64,000 bases of DNA from an uncultured Pelagibacteraceae bacterium. GTDB lineage: Bacteria > Pseudomonadota > Alphaproteobacteria > Pelagibacterales > Pelagibacteraceae. The translations under genes were made by a program, and so were the position numbers. The DNA lies in NCBI GenBank assembly GCA_902613915.1, contig CACMJB010000002.1, positions 72,001 through 136,000 on the forward strand. The letters are read 5' to 3'. This document shows, in pieces, positions 1 to 10,728 of this stretch (positions are counted from its first letter, which is position 1; each line of letters starts with the position of its first letter). Under the pieces are notes generated by a model. The model had not been told where the DNA came from, did no database searches, and worked only from the letters and a program-made list of their open reading frames with translations.

Positions 1-1329
1 GACTGCTCTTTTTCCAGAATAACTTAAATTTCTTTGAATACCTCTTTTGTCCTGACAAATTTTTATAATAGATCCTAAATACTCGTCTGGCGTTATTATT
101 GTTGATTTGATCCAAGGTTCCTCTATTTTTTCTATCTGAGAAGGATCTGGCATATTAGATGGATTTTGTAAATCCATAGCTTCTCCTTTTGTTGTGTGAA
201 CTTTATAAATTACGCCAGGTGTGGTTGTTATAAGATTTACATCAAACTCTCTTTCTAATCTTTCAGTTATAATTTCAAGATGAAGTAGTCCTAAAAAACC
301 GCATCTAAATCCTAAGCCTAATGCGCTAGACGATTCTGGTTCATAAGAAAAACTTGCATCATTTAATTTTAATTTTGCTAATCCATCTTTTAATTTTTGG
401 TACTCAGAACTATCGACTGGGAAAAGTCCACAAAAAACTACAGGTTTACTTGGTTTAAATCCTGGTAAAGGAGTTTTAATTGGGTTTGTTACATCGCATA
501 TTGTATCTCCGACTTTTGTTTCAGAGAGAGATTTTATGCCTGTAATTATAAAACCAATTTCTCCAGAATTTAACTCGGGAATATCATTAGGTTTAGGAGT
601 AAAAACGCCAACTTTCTCGATTAAGTATTCTTTGTCGTTGGACATTAATTTTATTTTCATATTTTTTTTTAATTTGCCATTAATCACTCTAACTAATATG
701 ACAACACCTAAGTAGCTGTCATACCAGCTATCAACTAGCAAACATTTTAGTTTTTCCTCAGGGCTTCCCATTGGTGAAGGTAATTTATTTATTATTGCTT
801 CTAAAATATCATCAATTCCTTCGCCTGTTTTACCAGAACAAGAAATTGCATTAGTCGTTTCTATCCCAACTACATCTTCAATCTCAGTTTTAGTCTTTTC
901 GATATCTGAAGCTGGCAAGTCAATTTTGTTTAAAATTGGTATTACTTCATGATTAATTTCTAAAGCCTGATATACATTAGCTAATGTCTGTGCTTCTACT
1001 CCTTGGGTGCTATCAACAATTAGCAATGAACCTTCACATGCTGATAAGGACCTACTTACTTCATAACCAAAATCTACATGGCCTGGTGTATCAATAATAT
1101 TTAAAATATAATCTTTTCCGTCTTTGGCTTTATAATTTAGTTTAACTGTTTGTGCTTTTATTGTTATTCCTCTTTCTCTCTCGATATCCATTGAATCTAA
1201 GACTTGTTGTTTCATTTCTCTGTCAGTCAAACCACCACACTTATGAATAATTCGATCAGCAATAGTTGATTTACCGTGATCTATATGCGCAATAATAGAG
1301 AAATTACGTATTCTTTTTATATCTGACAT
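1..1329 (-). CDS. lepA: Translation elongation factor 4 (LepA), C-terminus cut by window edge
   Basis: This is a ribosome-associated GTPase of the EF-G-like family, thought to act on stalled or back-translocating ribosomes at the inner membrane or in the cytosol. The first 443 codons are present; the family is about 600 residues, so the C-terminal third lies beyond base 1. I read the reverse complement directly. The P-loop AHIDHGKST is at residues 14-22, the G2 segment ERERGIT at 50-56, the G3 segment DTPGHVDF at 80-87, and NKID follows at about residue 130. The ATG at 1327-1329 overlaps the pheT stop codon (TAATG), so it is probably translationally coupled as the last gene of the thrS-to-lepA block. 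Linkage of lepA to pheT is not universal. Confidence 0.95.
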   Translation of the reverse strand, partial: MSDIKRIRNFSIIAHIDHGKSTIADRIIHKCGGLTDREMKQQVLDSMDIERERGITIKAQTVKLNYKAKDGKDYILNIIDTPGHVDFGYEVSRSLSACEGSLLIVDSTQGVEAQTLANVYQALEINHEVIPILNKIDLPASDIEKTKTEIEDVVGIETTNAISCSGKTGEGIDDILEAIINKLPSPMGSPEEKLKCLLVDSWYDSYLGVVILVRVINGKLKKNMKIKLMSNDKEYLIEKVGVFTPKPNDIPELNSGEIGFIITGIKSLSETKVGDTICDVTNPIKTPLPGFKPSKPVVFCGLFPVDSSEYQKLKDGLAKLKLNDASFSYEPESSSALGLGFRCGFLGLLHLEIITERLEREFDVNLITTTPGVIYKVHTTKGEAMDLQNPSNMPDPSQIEKIEEPWIKSTIITPDEYLGSIIKICQDKRGIQRNLSYSGKRAV

Positions 1330-3731
1330 TAGGATCTAATTGTAGCGCCTGTCTTTTGGCTTACGGTATCAATAATTTTTTTACTGATTTCATCTAAATC
1401 ATTTTCTGAAAGGGTTTTATCGATAGCTTGTAAAGTCACATTAATTGCAACTGATTTTTTTCCTTTTGGAATATTTTCTCCCTCAAACACATCAAAAGTA
1501 GATACATTTTGAACTAAATTTTCATCAACTTCTCTAATAATTTTCTCTAGGGCTCCAATTTTAAAAATTTTATCTATCACGAAAGCAAAATCTCTTTCTG
1601 ATTTCTGATAATCTGAAGCTTGAAAGCTTTTTTTGCTTTGTCTCATTTTTTTGTTTGGTTCAGGTATATTCTTTAAAAATATTTCAAATCCAAAAATATT
1701 TTTGTCTTTACAATCTAGGTTCTTAATAATTGCAGGATGTATTTCTCCAAAATAAGCTAGATGAGGTCCTTTTTCTGATTTTAATGTTATCGATCCCGAT
1801 CTACCTGGATGATAACTGTGCTTTGTATTATCGCTTACAAAAAGATTTTTTTCTTCTATTCCAAGTTCTACCAAAGTTTTAATAGCATCACTTTTAATAT
1901 CGAAAACATCTACATTTCTTTCTTTTTCTAGCCAACTCTTTCTATTTATTTTACCAGATTTTAAACCACCAACTACTATCTGTTGTTCACCTGGATTTTT
2001 TCCAAAAAATGTCGGACCAATTTCAAATAAAGATAAGTCTTCATAGCCTCTATCTTGATTTTTTTTCAAATATATCACCAAATTAGAGAAAACTGATCGT
2101 CTTAAAACATCTAGATCAGAAGATATAGGATTGTATATTTGAATTTCTTTTTCACCTTTAGCAAACTGTTTATCAATCTTTGAGTCAGTAAAAGACCAAG
2201 TAACTATTTCCATATAGCCTTTTGATGCTAAAGATCTCTGCGATAAATGGAATAGTTTTTGCTTAAAGTTTAAAGTATCTTTGTTTCTGTTTTTGTTTGG
2301 CTCAATTAATTTTATATTATTGTATCCCTTTATCCGAATTAGCTCCTCAATCAAATCCTCGTCCAAACTCACATCTGGCCTCCAGCTTGGCACTTCCACT
2401 TTAATAGCTTTTTGACTTTTTTTACATTTAAAACCTAGAGAGGATAAAATTTTATCAACTTCTTTAGCAGTAATTGGAATACCAATTAGTTTTTCGAATT
2501 TTTCTACTTGAAAGTTAATTATTTTATTTTTTTGGTTCGTCTTTCCAACAATTTGAAACTTGCTTGCTTCACCTCCACAAATTTTTAAAATTAGTTCAGT
2601 TGCAAGCTCTAACCCTTCTTTTATCGAGTTAGGATCAATTCCTCTTTCAAATCTGAACTTAGCGTCTGTATTTATATTAAGAGCCCTAGCTGTTTTTCTA
2701 ATTGAAGATGGGCTAAAATAAGCAGCTTCTAAAAGTATATTTTTCGTATCTAATTCGGTAGAGGTAGATGTTCCTCCAATAATTCCACCTAGCCCAAGAA
2801 CGCCAGATTTATCAGAGATGACACACATGTCTTTTTTTAATTTATATTTTTTATTATCTAATGCCTCGAACATCTCACCTTCTTTAGCGTTTCTAACTAT
2901 AATTTCTTTATTAATTTTATCTGCATCATAGGCATGTAATGGTCTATTAAGATCAAACATCACATAGTTTGTTATATCAACTACAGCGGAGATAGGTTTT
3001 AGACCTAATGCGATTAATTTATTTTTAAGCCATTCTGGACTTTCTTTATTAGTAATATTTCTAATGTAACAGCTTCCAAAGATATCACATCCTTGGTTTT
3101 TTTCTTTTGTAATGGATGTTTTAATTTGGTGTTTTGTATTTTGTTTAATTTTCTTTCTATTTATTTGTATTAATTTTCCAACTCCTGCAGATGAAAGATC
3201 TCTTGCAATCCCTCTAACGCCTAAACAATCAGAACGATTAGGGGTTATAGAAATATCGATGGCTTTTTGTGAGCTACTTTTAAAATAGCTTTTTCCTATC
3301 TCTTTCTCTTTATTATTAATTTCGATAATTCCCTCACTTTCCTCAGATAAATTAAGTTCACTTTCGGAGCAAAGCATCCCTTTCGACTCAACGCCTCTTA
3401 TTTTAGCTACCTTTAATTCAAAATTAGTTTTAGGAATTATAGCTCCAGGCGGTGCATAGATTGTGATAAGACCCTCTCTAGCATTTGGAGCTCCACATAC
3501 AACTTTTAAAATCTCTTTCCCGCCGATAGTAACGTCACAAACTTTTAACTTATCAGCATTAGGATGTTTTTCTGCTTTTAATACTTTAGCAATTTTAAAC
3601 TTACCCATCTCTCCGGAGTTTTCTTTTACACCTTCGACTTCAAGTCCGATATTTGTAAGATGATCAATAATCTCATTTTCTTTAGCAGATGTTTTAAGAT
3701 GTTCTTTAAGCCAAGGAATTGTAATTATCAT
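1329..3731 (-). CDS. pheT: Phenylalanine-tRNA ligase beta subunit
   Basis: The product is the beta subunit of the alpha2-beta2 enzyme that charges tRNA-Phe in the cytoplasm. At 800 residues it has the normal family length. An N-terminal tRNA-binding OB fold contains [16 protein letters not shown] near residues 53-68. The B3/B4 editing region and B5 domain lie in the middle. The C-terminal anticodon-binding (FDX-ACB) domain starts near [15 protein letters not shown] at about residue 705. The start ATG overlaps the pheS stop by four bases (3728-3731), giving coupled 1:1 synthesis, which the heterotetramer needs. Its stop codon overlaps the lepA start. Confidence 0.97.
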   Translation of the reverse strand: MIITIPWLKEHLKTSAKENEIIDHLTNIGLEVEGVKENSGEMGKFKIAKVLKAEKHPNADKLKVCDVTIGGKEILKVVCGAPNAREGLITIYAPPGAIIPKTNFELKVAKIRGVESKGMLCSESELNLSEESEGIIEINNKEKEIGKSYFKSSSQKAIDISITPNRSDCLGVRGIARDLSSAGVGKLIQINRKKIKQNTKHQIKTSITKEKNQGCDIFGSCYIRNITNKESPEWLKNKLIALGLKPISAVVDITNYVMFDLNRPLHAYDADKINKEIIVRNAKEGEMFEALDNKKYKLKKDMCVISDKSGVLGLGGIIGGTSTSTELDTKNILLEAAYFSPSSIRKTARALNINTDAKFRFERGIDPNSIKEGLELATELILKICGGEASKFQIVGKTNQKNKIINFQVEKFEKLIGIPITAKEVDKILSSLGFKCKKSQKAIKVEVPSWRPDVSLDEDLIEELIRIKGYNNIKLIEPNKNRNKDTLNFKQKLFHLSQRSLASKGYMEIVTWSFTDSKIDKQFAKGEKEIQIYNPISSDLDVLRRSVFSNLVIYLKKNQDRGYEDLSLFEIGPTFFGKNPGEQQIVVGGLKSGKINRKSWLEKERNVDVFDIKSDAIKTLVELGIEEKNLFVSDNTKHSYHPGRSGSITLKSEKGPHLAYFGEIHPAIIKNLDCKDKNIFGFEIFLKNIPEPNKKMRQSKKSFQASDYQKSERDFAFVIDKIFKIGALEKIIREVDENLVQNVSTFDVFEGENIPKGKKSVAINVTLQAIDKTLSENDLDEISKKIIDTVSQKTGATIRS

Positions 3732-4795
3732 TTACTCAATCCTCTATAATTAGTTGGAACATCTAATGGATCAAATCCAAAATGACTTAACCATCTATAA
3801 TCTGCTTCAAAGAAAGCTCTTAAATCATTAATTCCATATTTTAACATTGCCAAACGATCGATACCTATTCCGAATGCAAATCCTTGATATTTTTTTGTAT
3901 CTATTTTAACATTTTTTAAAACATTAGGATGAACCATTCCACATCCTAAAACTTCTAACCATTTATCCCCTTCGCCAATAACAATTTTTCCTTTTTCAAT
4001 TTTGTATCCAATATCAACTTCCGCTGATGGCTCAGTAAAAGGAAAATGACTAGGTCTAAATCTCATTTTTACATTTTTAACTTCAAAAAACTCTTTTATA
4101 AAATAATCTAGACACCCTTTAAGGTGTCCCATTGTAATGCCTTTATCTATGTGTAAACCTTCAAGCTGATGAAACATTGGAGCATGAGTTTGATCACTAT
4201 CACATCTATAAGTTCTTCCCGGTACTATTATTTTAAATGGTGGTTTGCTTGATAACATTGTTCTAATTTGAACTGGTGAAGTATGTGTTCTTAACAACAA
4301 TTTTTTGTTTTCCTCTAAATAAAAAGTGTCATGCATATCTCTAGCAGGATGTTCTTCAGGCGTATTTAATGCTGTAAAATTATTATATTCTGTCTCAACG
4401 TCAGGTCCTTCAGCAACTGAAAAACCTATTTCTGAAAAGATAGATGATATTTCATCTATAACTTGTGAAACTGGATGAATTTTTCCTTGACGTTCAGGTC
4501 TAATTGGCAAAGTAACATCAACTTTTTCATTTTTAAGTTTTTCATTTATTTCATTTGTTTCCATCTCTATATTTTTTTGCTCCAATTGATGAGTTAGATC
4601 GTCTTTAATCTTATTTAAATTAGAAGCAAATTCTTTTCTTTTTTCTGGATCTAAAGATCCTAGAGATTTGAACTGAAGAGTAATTTGACCATTTTTTCCA
4701 AAAAATTCAGTTTTAATATTTTGAAGATCTTCTTTTGTTTTAACGGTATCTATCTTTGCATTAAATACAGAACTTATTTTATCTAAATCACTCAT
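3728..4795 (-). CDS. pheS: Phenylalanine-tRNA ligase alpha subunit
   Basis: This is the catalytic subunit of phenylalanyl-tRNA synthetase. The 355 residues match the short bacterial form. An N-terminal coiled-coil arm (about residues 1-90), which contacts tRNA, is followed by the class II catalytic core. The core has [14 protein letters not shown] near 165-180, motif 2-like [21 protein letters not shown], and motif 3 [18 protein letters not shown] near the end. It lies 48 bases downstream of rplT on the same strand. No terminator is visible between them, so read-through from rpmI-rplT is likely. Confidence 0.97.
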   Translation of the reverse strand: MSDLDKISSVFNAKIDTVKTKEDLQNIKTEFFGKNGQITLQFKSLGSLDPEKRKEFASNLNKIKDDLTHQLEQKNIEMETNEINEKLKNEKVDVTLPIRPERQGKIHPVSQVIDEISSIFSEIGFSVAEGPDVETEYNNFTALNTPEEHPARDMHDTFYLEENKKLLLRTHTSPVQIRTMLSSKPPFKIIVPGRTYRCDSDQTHAPMFHQLEGLHIDKGITMGHLKGCLDYFIKEFFEVKNVKMRFRPSHFPFTEPSAEVDIGYKIEKGKIVIGEGDKWLEVLGCGMVHPNVLKNVKIDTKKYQGFAFGIGIDRLAMLKYGINDLRAFFEADYRWLSHFGFDPLDVPTNYRGLSK

Positions 4796-4843
4796 TAGGT
4801 TATTGATTTTTTATATTAAGTTGAGATTAAATCAAAGACTCTT

Positions 4844-5200
4844 TTAAGCTAGGGACGATTGAACCTTTTTTACCACTGATTTAAAGACTTCAGGATTATT
4901 GTAAGCAAGCTCTGCTAGAACTTTTCTATCTAGTTTAATTTTTGATTTCGCCAAACCATTAATAAATTTTGCGTAAGTTAAACCTTCGGCTCGTACACCA
5001 GCGTTAATCCTTTGGATCCATAAAGATCTAAATTCTCTTTTCTTGGCTTTTCTATCTCTATAAGCGTATTGCAAAGCTTTTTCCATTGCTTGGCGAGCTA
5101 TACGGATGGTATTTTTTCTTCTACCTCTTTGACCTTTAACTGATTTAAGAACTTTATTATGTTTTGCTCTACTAACTACACCTCGTTTTGTTCTAGCCAT
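4844..5200 (-). CDS. rplT: 50S ribosomal protein L20
   Basis: L20 (bL20) binds 23S rRNA early in 50S assembly. The 118 residues match the family. The N-terminus begins [16 protein letters not shown] and is strongly basic. It is followed by [16 protein letters not shown] and the C-terminal globular part with [18 protein letters not shown]. The gene begins one base after the rpmI stop. In E. coli L20 represses the infC-rpmI-rplT messenger by binding a leader pseudoknot. I see no obvious copy of that structure here, and the short leader of rpmI leaves little room for one. Confidence 0.98.
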   Translation of the reverse strand: MARTKRGVVSRAKHNKVLKSVKGQRGRRKNTIRIARQAMEKALQYAYRDRKAKKREFRSLWIQRINAGVRAEGLTYAKFINGLAKSKIKLDRKVLAELAYNNPEVFKSVVKKVQSSLA

Positions 5201-5201
5201 A

Positions 5202-5408
5202 TTATCCTCTTAAATTATATGGCATATACGATTTGACTATTTTTGAGTCTTGCTTTGTCATAATAGTAGTGCCTCTTTGTTTTCTAATTTGTGAATTTGT
5301 TCGTTTAATCATACCATGTCTCTTACCAGCTTGAGGCATTTTTATTTTTCCAGAAGCAGTAAATCTAAATCTTTTTTTTGCTGAGCTTTTCGTCTTAAGT
5401 TTTGGCAT
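5202..5408 (-). CDS. rpmI: 50S ribosomal protein L35
   Basis: L35 (bL35) is a small 50S subunit protein. I chose the ATG at 5406-5408, giving 68 residues that begin [16 protein letters not shown], the canonical L35 start. A longer reading frame adds 16 residues of non-family sequence and would run through the promoter-like element at 5421-5449. Conserved features include [18 protein letters not shown] near the middle. It sits between infC and rplT in the usual bacterial order. No good Shine-Dalgarno sequence precedes the start. Confidence 0.96.
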   Translation of the reverse strand: MPKLKTKSSAKKRFRFTASGKIKMPQAGKRHGMIKRTNSQIRKQRGTTIMTKQDSKIVKSYMPYNLRG

Positions 5409-5420
5409 AAATATTTCGGA

Positions 5421-5449
5421 CTTATATATGCTTAAATAAATCTTTACAA
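5421..5449 (-). promoter_or_regulatory. Putative internal promoter of rpmI-rplT
   Basis: On the minus strand a -35-like TTGTAA (5444-5449) and a -10-like TATAAG (5421-5426) are separated by exactly 17 bases. The expected start point is only about six bases before the rpmI ATG. If used, it would let the L35-L20 genes be transcribed separately from thrS-infC with a near-leaderless messenger. This is sequence-only evidence. Confidence 0.45.
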
Positions 5450-5467
5450 GACGCAATAATTGTTGAT

Positions 5468-6013
5468 TTACAGAGGTTGAATAATCATCACCATTTGACG
5501 ACCTTCAAATTTTGGCTTGCTTTCAACCTTAGCTACATCTTTCGTTTCCTCTATTATCTTTTCCATCAATTCTTTGCCAAGATTAGTGTGCTGCATCTCT
5601 CTACCTTTAAATTTAACTGTAAATTTAACTTTATTTCCTTTTGTAATAAATTTCTTAGCATTTTTTATTTTGAAATTATAATCATGGGTTTCTGTACCAG
5701 GTCTTAGTTTTATTTCTTTTAAAGAAACTGTTTTTTGTTTTTTCTTTGCTTGATTAGCTTTCTTTTGTTGATCATACTTATATTTACCCATATCCATAAT
5801 CTTGCACACAGGTGGGTTTGCATTTGGAGAAATCTCGATTAAATCTAAACTTTCTTGTTTTGCTAGTTCAATTGCTTGTTTCAGAGGCATTGCACCTAAG
5901 TTTCCTCCGTCACTTCCAATAACCTGTACATCTAACGCTCTTATTCTTTCATTGGCTCTAGGGCCTTGAGGTTTGCTTCTTCTTTGGAAGTAGTTTGGTT
6001 TAAAGTTTGACAC
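5468..6013 (-). CDS. infC: Translation initiation factor IF-3
   Basis: IF-3 keeps the 30S subunit free and proofreads start-codon pairing. The 181-residue product has the N-domain ([20 protein letters not shown], about residues 23-42), the linker rich in lysine ([16 protein letters not shown]) and the C-domain with [17 protein letters not shown] and [13 protein letters not shown]. The start is GTG at 6011-6013, directly after the thrS stop (TAAGTG). No in-frame ATG exists before about residue 42, so an unusual start is required. E. coli infC uses AUU for autoregulation; a GTG start is only mildly non-standard. The lack of a spacer suggests coupling to thrS translation. Confidence 0.96.
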   Translation of the reverse strand: MSNFKPNYFQRRSKPQGPRANERIRALDVQVIGSDGGNLGAMPLKQAIELAKQESLDLIEISPNANPPVCKIMDMGKYKYDQQKKANQAKKKQKTVSLKEIKLRPGTETHDYNFKIKNAKKFITKGNKVKFTVKFKGREMQHTNLGKELMEKIIEETKDVAKVESKPKFEGRQMVMIIQPL

Positions 6014-7933
6014 TTAGTTTAATGGTAACTTATTTGAGGTAAGCATATCTTTAATTAAATCATCTCTCTTCATAACTTCTTGTTTATCTGAACCTAATTT
6101 TCTGACTGTAACTGTATTTTCTGCAACTTCTTTTTTTCCGCATACTAATATAAATGGAACTTTTGCAAGAGAATGTTCTCTTACTTTATAATTTATTTTT
6201 TCGTTTCTTAAATCCATTTCACATTTTATACCCTCTTTAAATAAATCTTCAAACAACTTTTTTACATATACATTATTCTCTTCAGCTATAGAGCATACAA
6301 CTGCTTGTGATGGAGAAAGCCAGAAAGGTAATTTCCCTGCATAGTTTTCAATTAGAATACCGATGAATCTTTCTAGGGATCCAAACAATGCCCTATGTAA
6401 CATTACTGGAACTTTTTTATTACCGTCCTTAGCAACATAAGATGCGCCTAATCTATTCGGTAAATTTAAATCTACTTGTAAAGTTCCGCATTGCCAATCT
6501 CTTCCGATAGCATCTCTTAAAACAAATTCTATTTTAGGTCCGTAAAATGCTCCTTCACCTTTATTAATTGTGTACTCAAGTTTTGATTGTTTGATAGCTG
6601 AAAGAAGTGCTGCTTCAGATTTATCCCAAACACTATCATCACCCACACGTTTTTCCGGCCTATCAGAATATTTTAATATTACGTTTTCAAAACCTAAATC
6701 TTTATAAATTTCAAGAATTAAATTTGTGACTGATAATGACTCTTGAGTTATTTGATCTTCAGTACAAAATATGTGTGCATCATCTTGAGTAAAAGCCCGA
6801 ACTCTTAATAGTCCGTGTAATGCTCCGGATGGTTCATATCTATGGACTTTTCCAAACTCAGATAATTTTAATGGTAAATCTCTATAACTTTTTAAACCTT
6901 GATTAAAAACTTGAACGCAACCCGGACAGTTCATCGGTTTTACGGCAAATGTTTTTTCATCTGGAGTTTCAGATGTAAACATATGTTCTCCAAATTTATC
7001 CCAGTGACCAGACTTTTCCCATAGTGTTTTATCAAGCAATTCGGGCGTATTAATTTCTTTGTATCCAGCAAGTCTTTGTTTGGCCCTCATGTACTCAACC
7101 AATCTTTGAAATAACAACCAGCCTTTTTCATGCCAAAAAACTGAACCAGGACTTTCTTCTCTGAAATGAAAAAGATCCATCTCTTTTCCTAGTTTTCTAT
7201 GATCCCTTTTTTCAGCTTCTTCTAATCTATGCAAATAATCATCAAGTTCTTTTTTAGAAGCCCAACAAGTTCCATAAATTCTTTGAAGCATTTCATTATT
7301 TGAGTCACCTCTCCAATAGGCTCCTGATACTTTTGTTAATTTAAATGCTTTTCCTATTTTTCCAGATGAAGCTAAATGAGGCCCTCTGCACAAATCGTGC
7401 CAAGTGTCTCCGTGATGATATATGGATAATTCCTCATTTTCAGGTATGCTTTCTATTATTTTAGCTTTGTACTTTTCTCCAATTTTTTTAAAATGATTTA
7501 TAGCATCATTCCTTTTCCAAACCTCTCTTTTAGTTTTTACATCCCTATCAATAATTTCTGACATTTTTTTTTCAATTTTCTTTAAATCATCGCTAGTGAA
7601 AGGTTCTTTTCTTGCGAAGTCATAATAAAAACCATTTTCGATAACTGGGCCTATTGTTACCTGCGTGCCTGGAAATAATTCTTGAACAGCCATTGCCATT
7701 ATATGCGCAGCATCATGCCTTATTACCTCTAAACCTTCTTTATCTTTTGAAGTAATAATTCTAACCTTTGCATCTTTAGTTATATTATGACTTAAATCTT
7801 TTAAGCTACCATCAACTTCCATTATTAAAGCAACTTTTTCTAAGGACTTGCTAATTTTCTTTGATAAATCAAAACCTGTAATAGAATTTTTAAATTCTAT
7901 TTTTTTTCCATCTAGTAGTTGAATTTGGGGCAT
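6014..7933 (-). CDS. thrS: Threonine-tRNA ligase
   Basis: This is the class II synthetase that charges tRNA-Thr. The 639 residues are full length. Domains in order are a TGS domain (about 1-60), the editing domain with [17 protein letters not shown] (about 73-89, its HxxxH zinc/editing motif), the catalytic core with [12 protein letters not shown] (zinc cysteine) and [21 protein letters not shown], and the C-terminal anticodon-binding domain from about residue 540. The ATG at 7931-7933 overlaps the stop of the upstream glycosyltransferase gene (TAATG). It is transcribed with infC, which follows without spacer. Confidence 0.97.
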   Translation of the reverse strand: MPQIQLLDGKKIEFKNSITGFDLSKKISKSLEKVALIMEVDGSLKDLSHNITKDAKVRIITSKDKEGLEVIRHDAAHIMAMAVQELFPGTQVTIGPVIENGFYYDFARKEPFTSDDLKKIEKKMSEIIDRDVKTKREVWKRNDAINHFKKIGEKYKAKIIESIPENEELSIYHHGDTWHDLCRGPHLASSGKIGKAFKLTKVSGAYWRGDSNNEMLQRIYGTCWASKKELDDYLHRLEEAEKRDHRKLGKEMDLFHFREESPGSVFWHEKGWLLFQRLVEYMRAKQRLAGYKEINTPELLDKTLWEKSGHWDKFGEHMFTSETPDEKTFAVKPMNCPGCVQVFNQGLKSYRDLPLKLSEFGKVHRYEPSGALHGLLRVRAFTQDDAHIFCTEDQITQESLSVTNLILEIYKDLGFENVILKYSDRPEKRVGDDSVWDKSEAALLSAIKQSKLEYTINKGEGAFYGPKIEFVLRDAIGRDWQCGTLQVDLNLPNRLGASYVAKDGNKKVPVMLHRALFGSLERFIGILIENYAGKLPFWLSPSQAVVCSIAEENNVYVKKLFEDLFKEGIKCEMDLRNEKINYKVREHSLAKVPFILVCGKKEVAENTVTVRKLGSDKQEVMKRDDLIKDMLTSNKLPLN

Positions 7934-9090
7934 TAATTTTTAATTAATCTTTTATATTCTTTTAAATTAGATTGGCACATTGTTTCAACATCAAATTTTT
8001 TTGTAACATTTTTTCTGCCTTCAATACCCATAAATTTTAAATCATCCACTGATAATTGAATAACAGTATTTAAAATTTTAGCAAGTTCTCTTGGGTCATC
8101 ATGTTTATACAAAAAACCAGTTTTTTTATTAACTATTGTTTCTTTTGATCCTCCTATGTTACTTGCAACAATCGGTTTGCCCATTGCTTGGGCCTCTACT
8201 GAAACTCTACCAAAAGCTTCTGGCTCAATTGAAGCTGATACCACGACATCTGCTAGTGAGTAAGCTAATGGCATCTCCTTACAGTGTTGAATAAACTTTA
8301 TTTTCTTGTTCAGTCGGTACCTTTGAACAAGATTAATTAATTTTTTCGAATAAACTTTCCTTCCTTGATCTGATCCAAGGATTACTGCTTGAAAATTGGT
8401 TATATTATAATCCTCAATTAAAATATTTAATGACTCGATAAACTGTTCTTGTCCTTTCCAATATGTCAGTCTTCCTGGTAAAAGAATTGTAAATTTATTA
8501 GAAGATAAATCCCACTCTTGCTTTAGTTTTTCTTGTTTAAGAACTGATATATTTTTTGGATTAAAATAATCTACGTTAATGCCTCTAAAAATTACTCTAA
8601 GTTTTTTCTCTTTACTTAAATACTCCCCATAATTTTCATTAATGTGACTAAATATAAAATTGGATCCTGCAATAGTTAATTTTGCTCTAAGCATTATGCT
8701 GTTATAAAATTTTTTTATGTTACTTTTAAAATTATAAGTTCCATGAAATGTTGTAACAAATGATCTTCTTGTTATGAGCGAAGCAAAGTAGCACGACCAA
8801 GCTGGTGCGCGACTTCTCGCATGAATGATATTAATTTTAAATAAAAAAATATAAATAATTAAAATTAAAGTGTTAAATAAAATTAAAATAGGATTTTTTG
8901 AATGAACAGGTAGTCTAATTAATCTTACTTTATCCTTTTTGATAAATTTGATTAGTTCTCCACCAGAAGTAGCTAAAAATGATCCGCAATCATTTTCTGA
9001 TAAAAAATGAGCAATGTCATAGCAACCTGTTTCGGCCCCACCATAACCAAGCTTTGGTATAACTTGAAGAACATTTAATTTAGTAGTCAT
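7933..9090 (-). CDS. GT4-family glycosyltransferase
   Basis: This is a predicted cytoplasmic or membrane-associated sugar transferase for lipopolysaccharide or other glycans. The 385 residues show the GT-B fold pattern. The N-terminal [18 protein letters not shown] is the acceptor-side Gly-rich loop. The C-terminal half has [17 protein letters not shown] and the nucleotide-sugar E-x7-E type motif [18 protein letters not shown] near residue 280. The sugar and acceptor cannot be told from sequence. It is the first gene of the minus-strand block and overlaps thrS by one base, an unusual partner for a translation operon. A divergent hydrolase gene starts 36 bases away. Confidence 0.88.
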   Translation of the reverse strand: MTTKLNVLQVIPKLGYGGAETGCYDIAHFLSENDCGSFLATSGGELIKFIKKDKVRLIRLPVHSKNPILILFNTLILIIYIFLFKINIIHARSRAPAWSCYFASLITRRSFVTTFHGTYNFKSNIKKFYNSIMLRAKLTIAGSNFIFSHINENYGEYLSKEKKLRVIFRGINVDYFNPKNISVLKQEKLKQEWDLSSNKFTILLPGRLTYWKGQEQFIESLNILIEDYNITNFQAVILGSDQGRKVYSKKLINLVQRYRLNKKIKFIQHCKEMPLAYSLADVVVSASIEPEAFGRVSVEAQAMGKPIVASNIGGSKETIVNKKTGFLYKHDDPRELAKILNTVIQLSVDDLKFMGIEGRKNVTKKFDVETMCQSNLKEYKRLIKN

Positions 9091-9126
9091 GCTAATTGTT
9101 ATATAATAGCACTTAGATATTTTAAT

Positions 9127-9882
9127 ATGAAAAAATTCAAAAATTTAAAATTATCAAAGTCAAAAAAACTAAGATTTATTGATAATTACTTTAAAAAAAA
9201 ACTTTATATTGTTTTTTTACATGGATTCATGTCTGATATTGAGGGAAAAAAACCTCAAACGCTTCTTCGCTTTGCAAAAAAAAATAAGTTAGGTTTTTTA
9301 GCGCTAGAATATTCGGGTCATGGAAAATCATCTGGTAATTTTACTGATGGCAATATCAGTAAATGGACGAATGACGCAAAAAATGGAATAAAAAAAATAG
9401 TTAAAAAAAATAATTTTATTTTGGTTGGTTCAAGTATGGGATCATGGATCAGCCTTAATCTTTTTAGATACTTCAAAAAGCAAATTCTAGGATTTATTGG
9501 AATAGGTTCTGCGCCTGAATTCTTAACAAGATTAATGTGGAGTAAGTTTAATAATAAAATCAAATCTGAGTTAACTACTAAAGGCAAAACGTTTATTAAA
9601 AGTGGAAAATATGAATATCCAATTACTTATCAATTAATAAAAGATGGAAGAAAAAATAAAATTTTAAATAAAAAAATTAATTCTAAAATTCACGTTACAA
9701 TGATACATGGAAAAAAAGATGAAGTCGTCCCAGTAAAATTCTCTAGATATGTTTTGTCAATTTTTAGCAAAGCTAAAAAAAAATTAATAGTAGTTAAAAA
9801 TGGAGATCATAGCTTATCTAAAACAAAACAATTAAGAATAATTACAAAGTCATTAGATAAAATCGTTAACAATATTATCTAA
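9127..9882 (+). CDS. Alpha/beta hydrolase (ABHD10-like)
   Basis: A 251-residue serine hydrolase without signal peptide. The oxyanion region is FLHGFMSDIEGKKP (about residues 30-43), the nucleophile elbow is VGSSMGSW (Ser near 102), a candidate acid is Asp in HGKKDEVVP, and the catalytic His is in NGDHSLS near the C-terminus. The arrangement, including EYSGHGKSSGN, resembles mitochondrial ABHD10 acyl-thioesterases and their alphaproteobacterial relatives, so depalmitoylase or esterase activity is a reasonable guess, not proven. Its last 30 bases overlap the convergent SDR gene. Confidence 0.8.
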   Translation: MKKFKNLKLSKSKKLRFIDNYFKKKLYIVFLHGFMSDIEGKKPQTLLRFAKKNKLGFLALEYSGHGKSSGNFTDGNISKWTNDAKNGIKKIVKKNNFILVGSSMGSWISLNLFRYFKKQILGFIGIGSAPEFLTRLMWSKFNNKIKSELTTKGKTFIKSGKYEYPITYQLIKDGRKNKILNKKINSKIHVTMIHGKKDEVVPVKFSRYVLSIFSKAKKKLIVVKNGDHSLSKTKQLRIITKSLDKIVNNII

Positions 9883-10728
9883 ACCCTCTTTGTAGCTAGG
9901 ATAAATAAATTGATAATTAAAAAAATTTTTTATTTTTTTGTTATCAACTTTTTTTGACTCCTTATAAAAATCTTTTAACATTCCTTCCTCTAAATCCTCT
10001 ATTTTAAAAGAATTTGGTTTTTTCATTTTTAGTAATAATGCTCCATATACGGCTACTTCTTCTTGGGATGCTGGCTGATTATCAGAAATATTAAAAATCT
10101 CATTTGTTTTAAATTTTTTCAAAGAAATAAATAAAATATTAGCGATATCTTCAACGTGAATTCTTGAAAAAAAATGTTTTTCTTTTTTTATAATTTTTGC
10201 TTGACCAGTTTTAAGTCTTTTAAGAATATTATTTTGCTTAGAATAAATTCCAGATAGTCTAAAAATTTGTAAAGGTAAATTATTCTCTTTTGAAAATACT
10301 CGCCAATCATTTTCTGCTTTTAGTCTATTTTTGCCATTCAAAGTCGAAGGTTTTGTTTCGCTTTTTTCATTAACCCATTCACCGTTGTGATCTCCATACA
10401 CACTTGTAGCAGACAAATAAGTTATCCATTTCGCTTTTGTATTTTTTAGTGGTATCTTGAAATTCTTAATTACAATATCTTCACCAGAAATTGGAGGAAC
10501 AGAAACCAAAATATAATCTGCTTCTTTTATTTTTAAATTAATATTTTCATCAAACTTTTCGTTTTCAAACTCATAAGAGGTAAAATTTATTCCTTCAAAA
10601 ACTTCTTGGTGAGTATCTTGTCTTGAAGTTACACTCAATTCTAAAGTCAGGTTTTGACTGATTATTTTTTTTACAAAATGTTTTGCAACTTGGCCAAATC
10701 CAAAGCAAAAAACTTTTATAGTGTTCAT
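9853..10728 (-). CDS. SDR-family NAD(P)-binding protein (YeeZ-like)
   Basis: A 291-residue Rossmann-fold protein of the extended SDR/epimerase class. The dinucleotide loop is FCFGFGQVAKHF at residues 7-18, and an active-site-like segment is YLSATSVYGDHNGEWVNE. The Tyr of TSVYG would fill the SDR Tyr position, but the YxxxK spacing is not the classical one. It resembles E. coli YeeZ, whose substrate is not known to me. The start codon follows the gltB stop without spacing (TAA-ATG), so it is probably the third gene of gltD-gltB-this. The 3' end overlaps the hydrolase gene by 30 bases. Confidence 0.78.
   Translation of the reverse strand: MNTIKVFCFGFGQVAKHFVKKIISQNLTLELSVTSRQDTHQEVFEGINFTSYEFENEKFDENINLKIKEADYILVSVPPISGEDIVIKNFKIPLKNTKAKWITYLSATSVYGDHNGEWVNEKSETKPSTLNGKNRLKAENDWRVFSKENNLPLQIFRLSGIYSKQNNILKRLKTGQAKIIKKEKHFFSRIHVEDIANILFISLKKFKTNEIFNISDNQPASQEEVAVYGALLLKMKKPNSFKIEDLEEGMLKDFYKESKKVDNKKIKNFFNYQFIYPSYKEGLDNIVNDFI

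Noticed and set aside
3463-3663. 66-codon plus-strand frame inside pheT
   Set aside because: Antisense shadow of a strongly conserved gene; no ribosome-binding site or family match.
5409-5456. Longer L35 frame starting at 5456
   Set aside because: The 16 extra residues do not match L35 and run through a promoter-like element; MPKLKTKSS is the family start.
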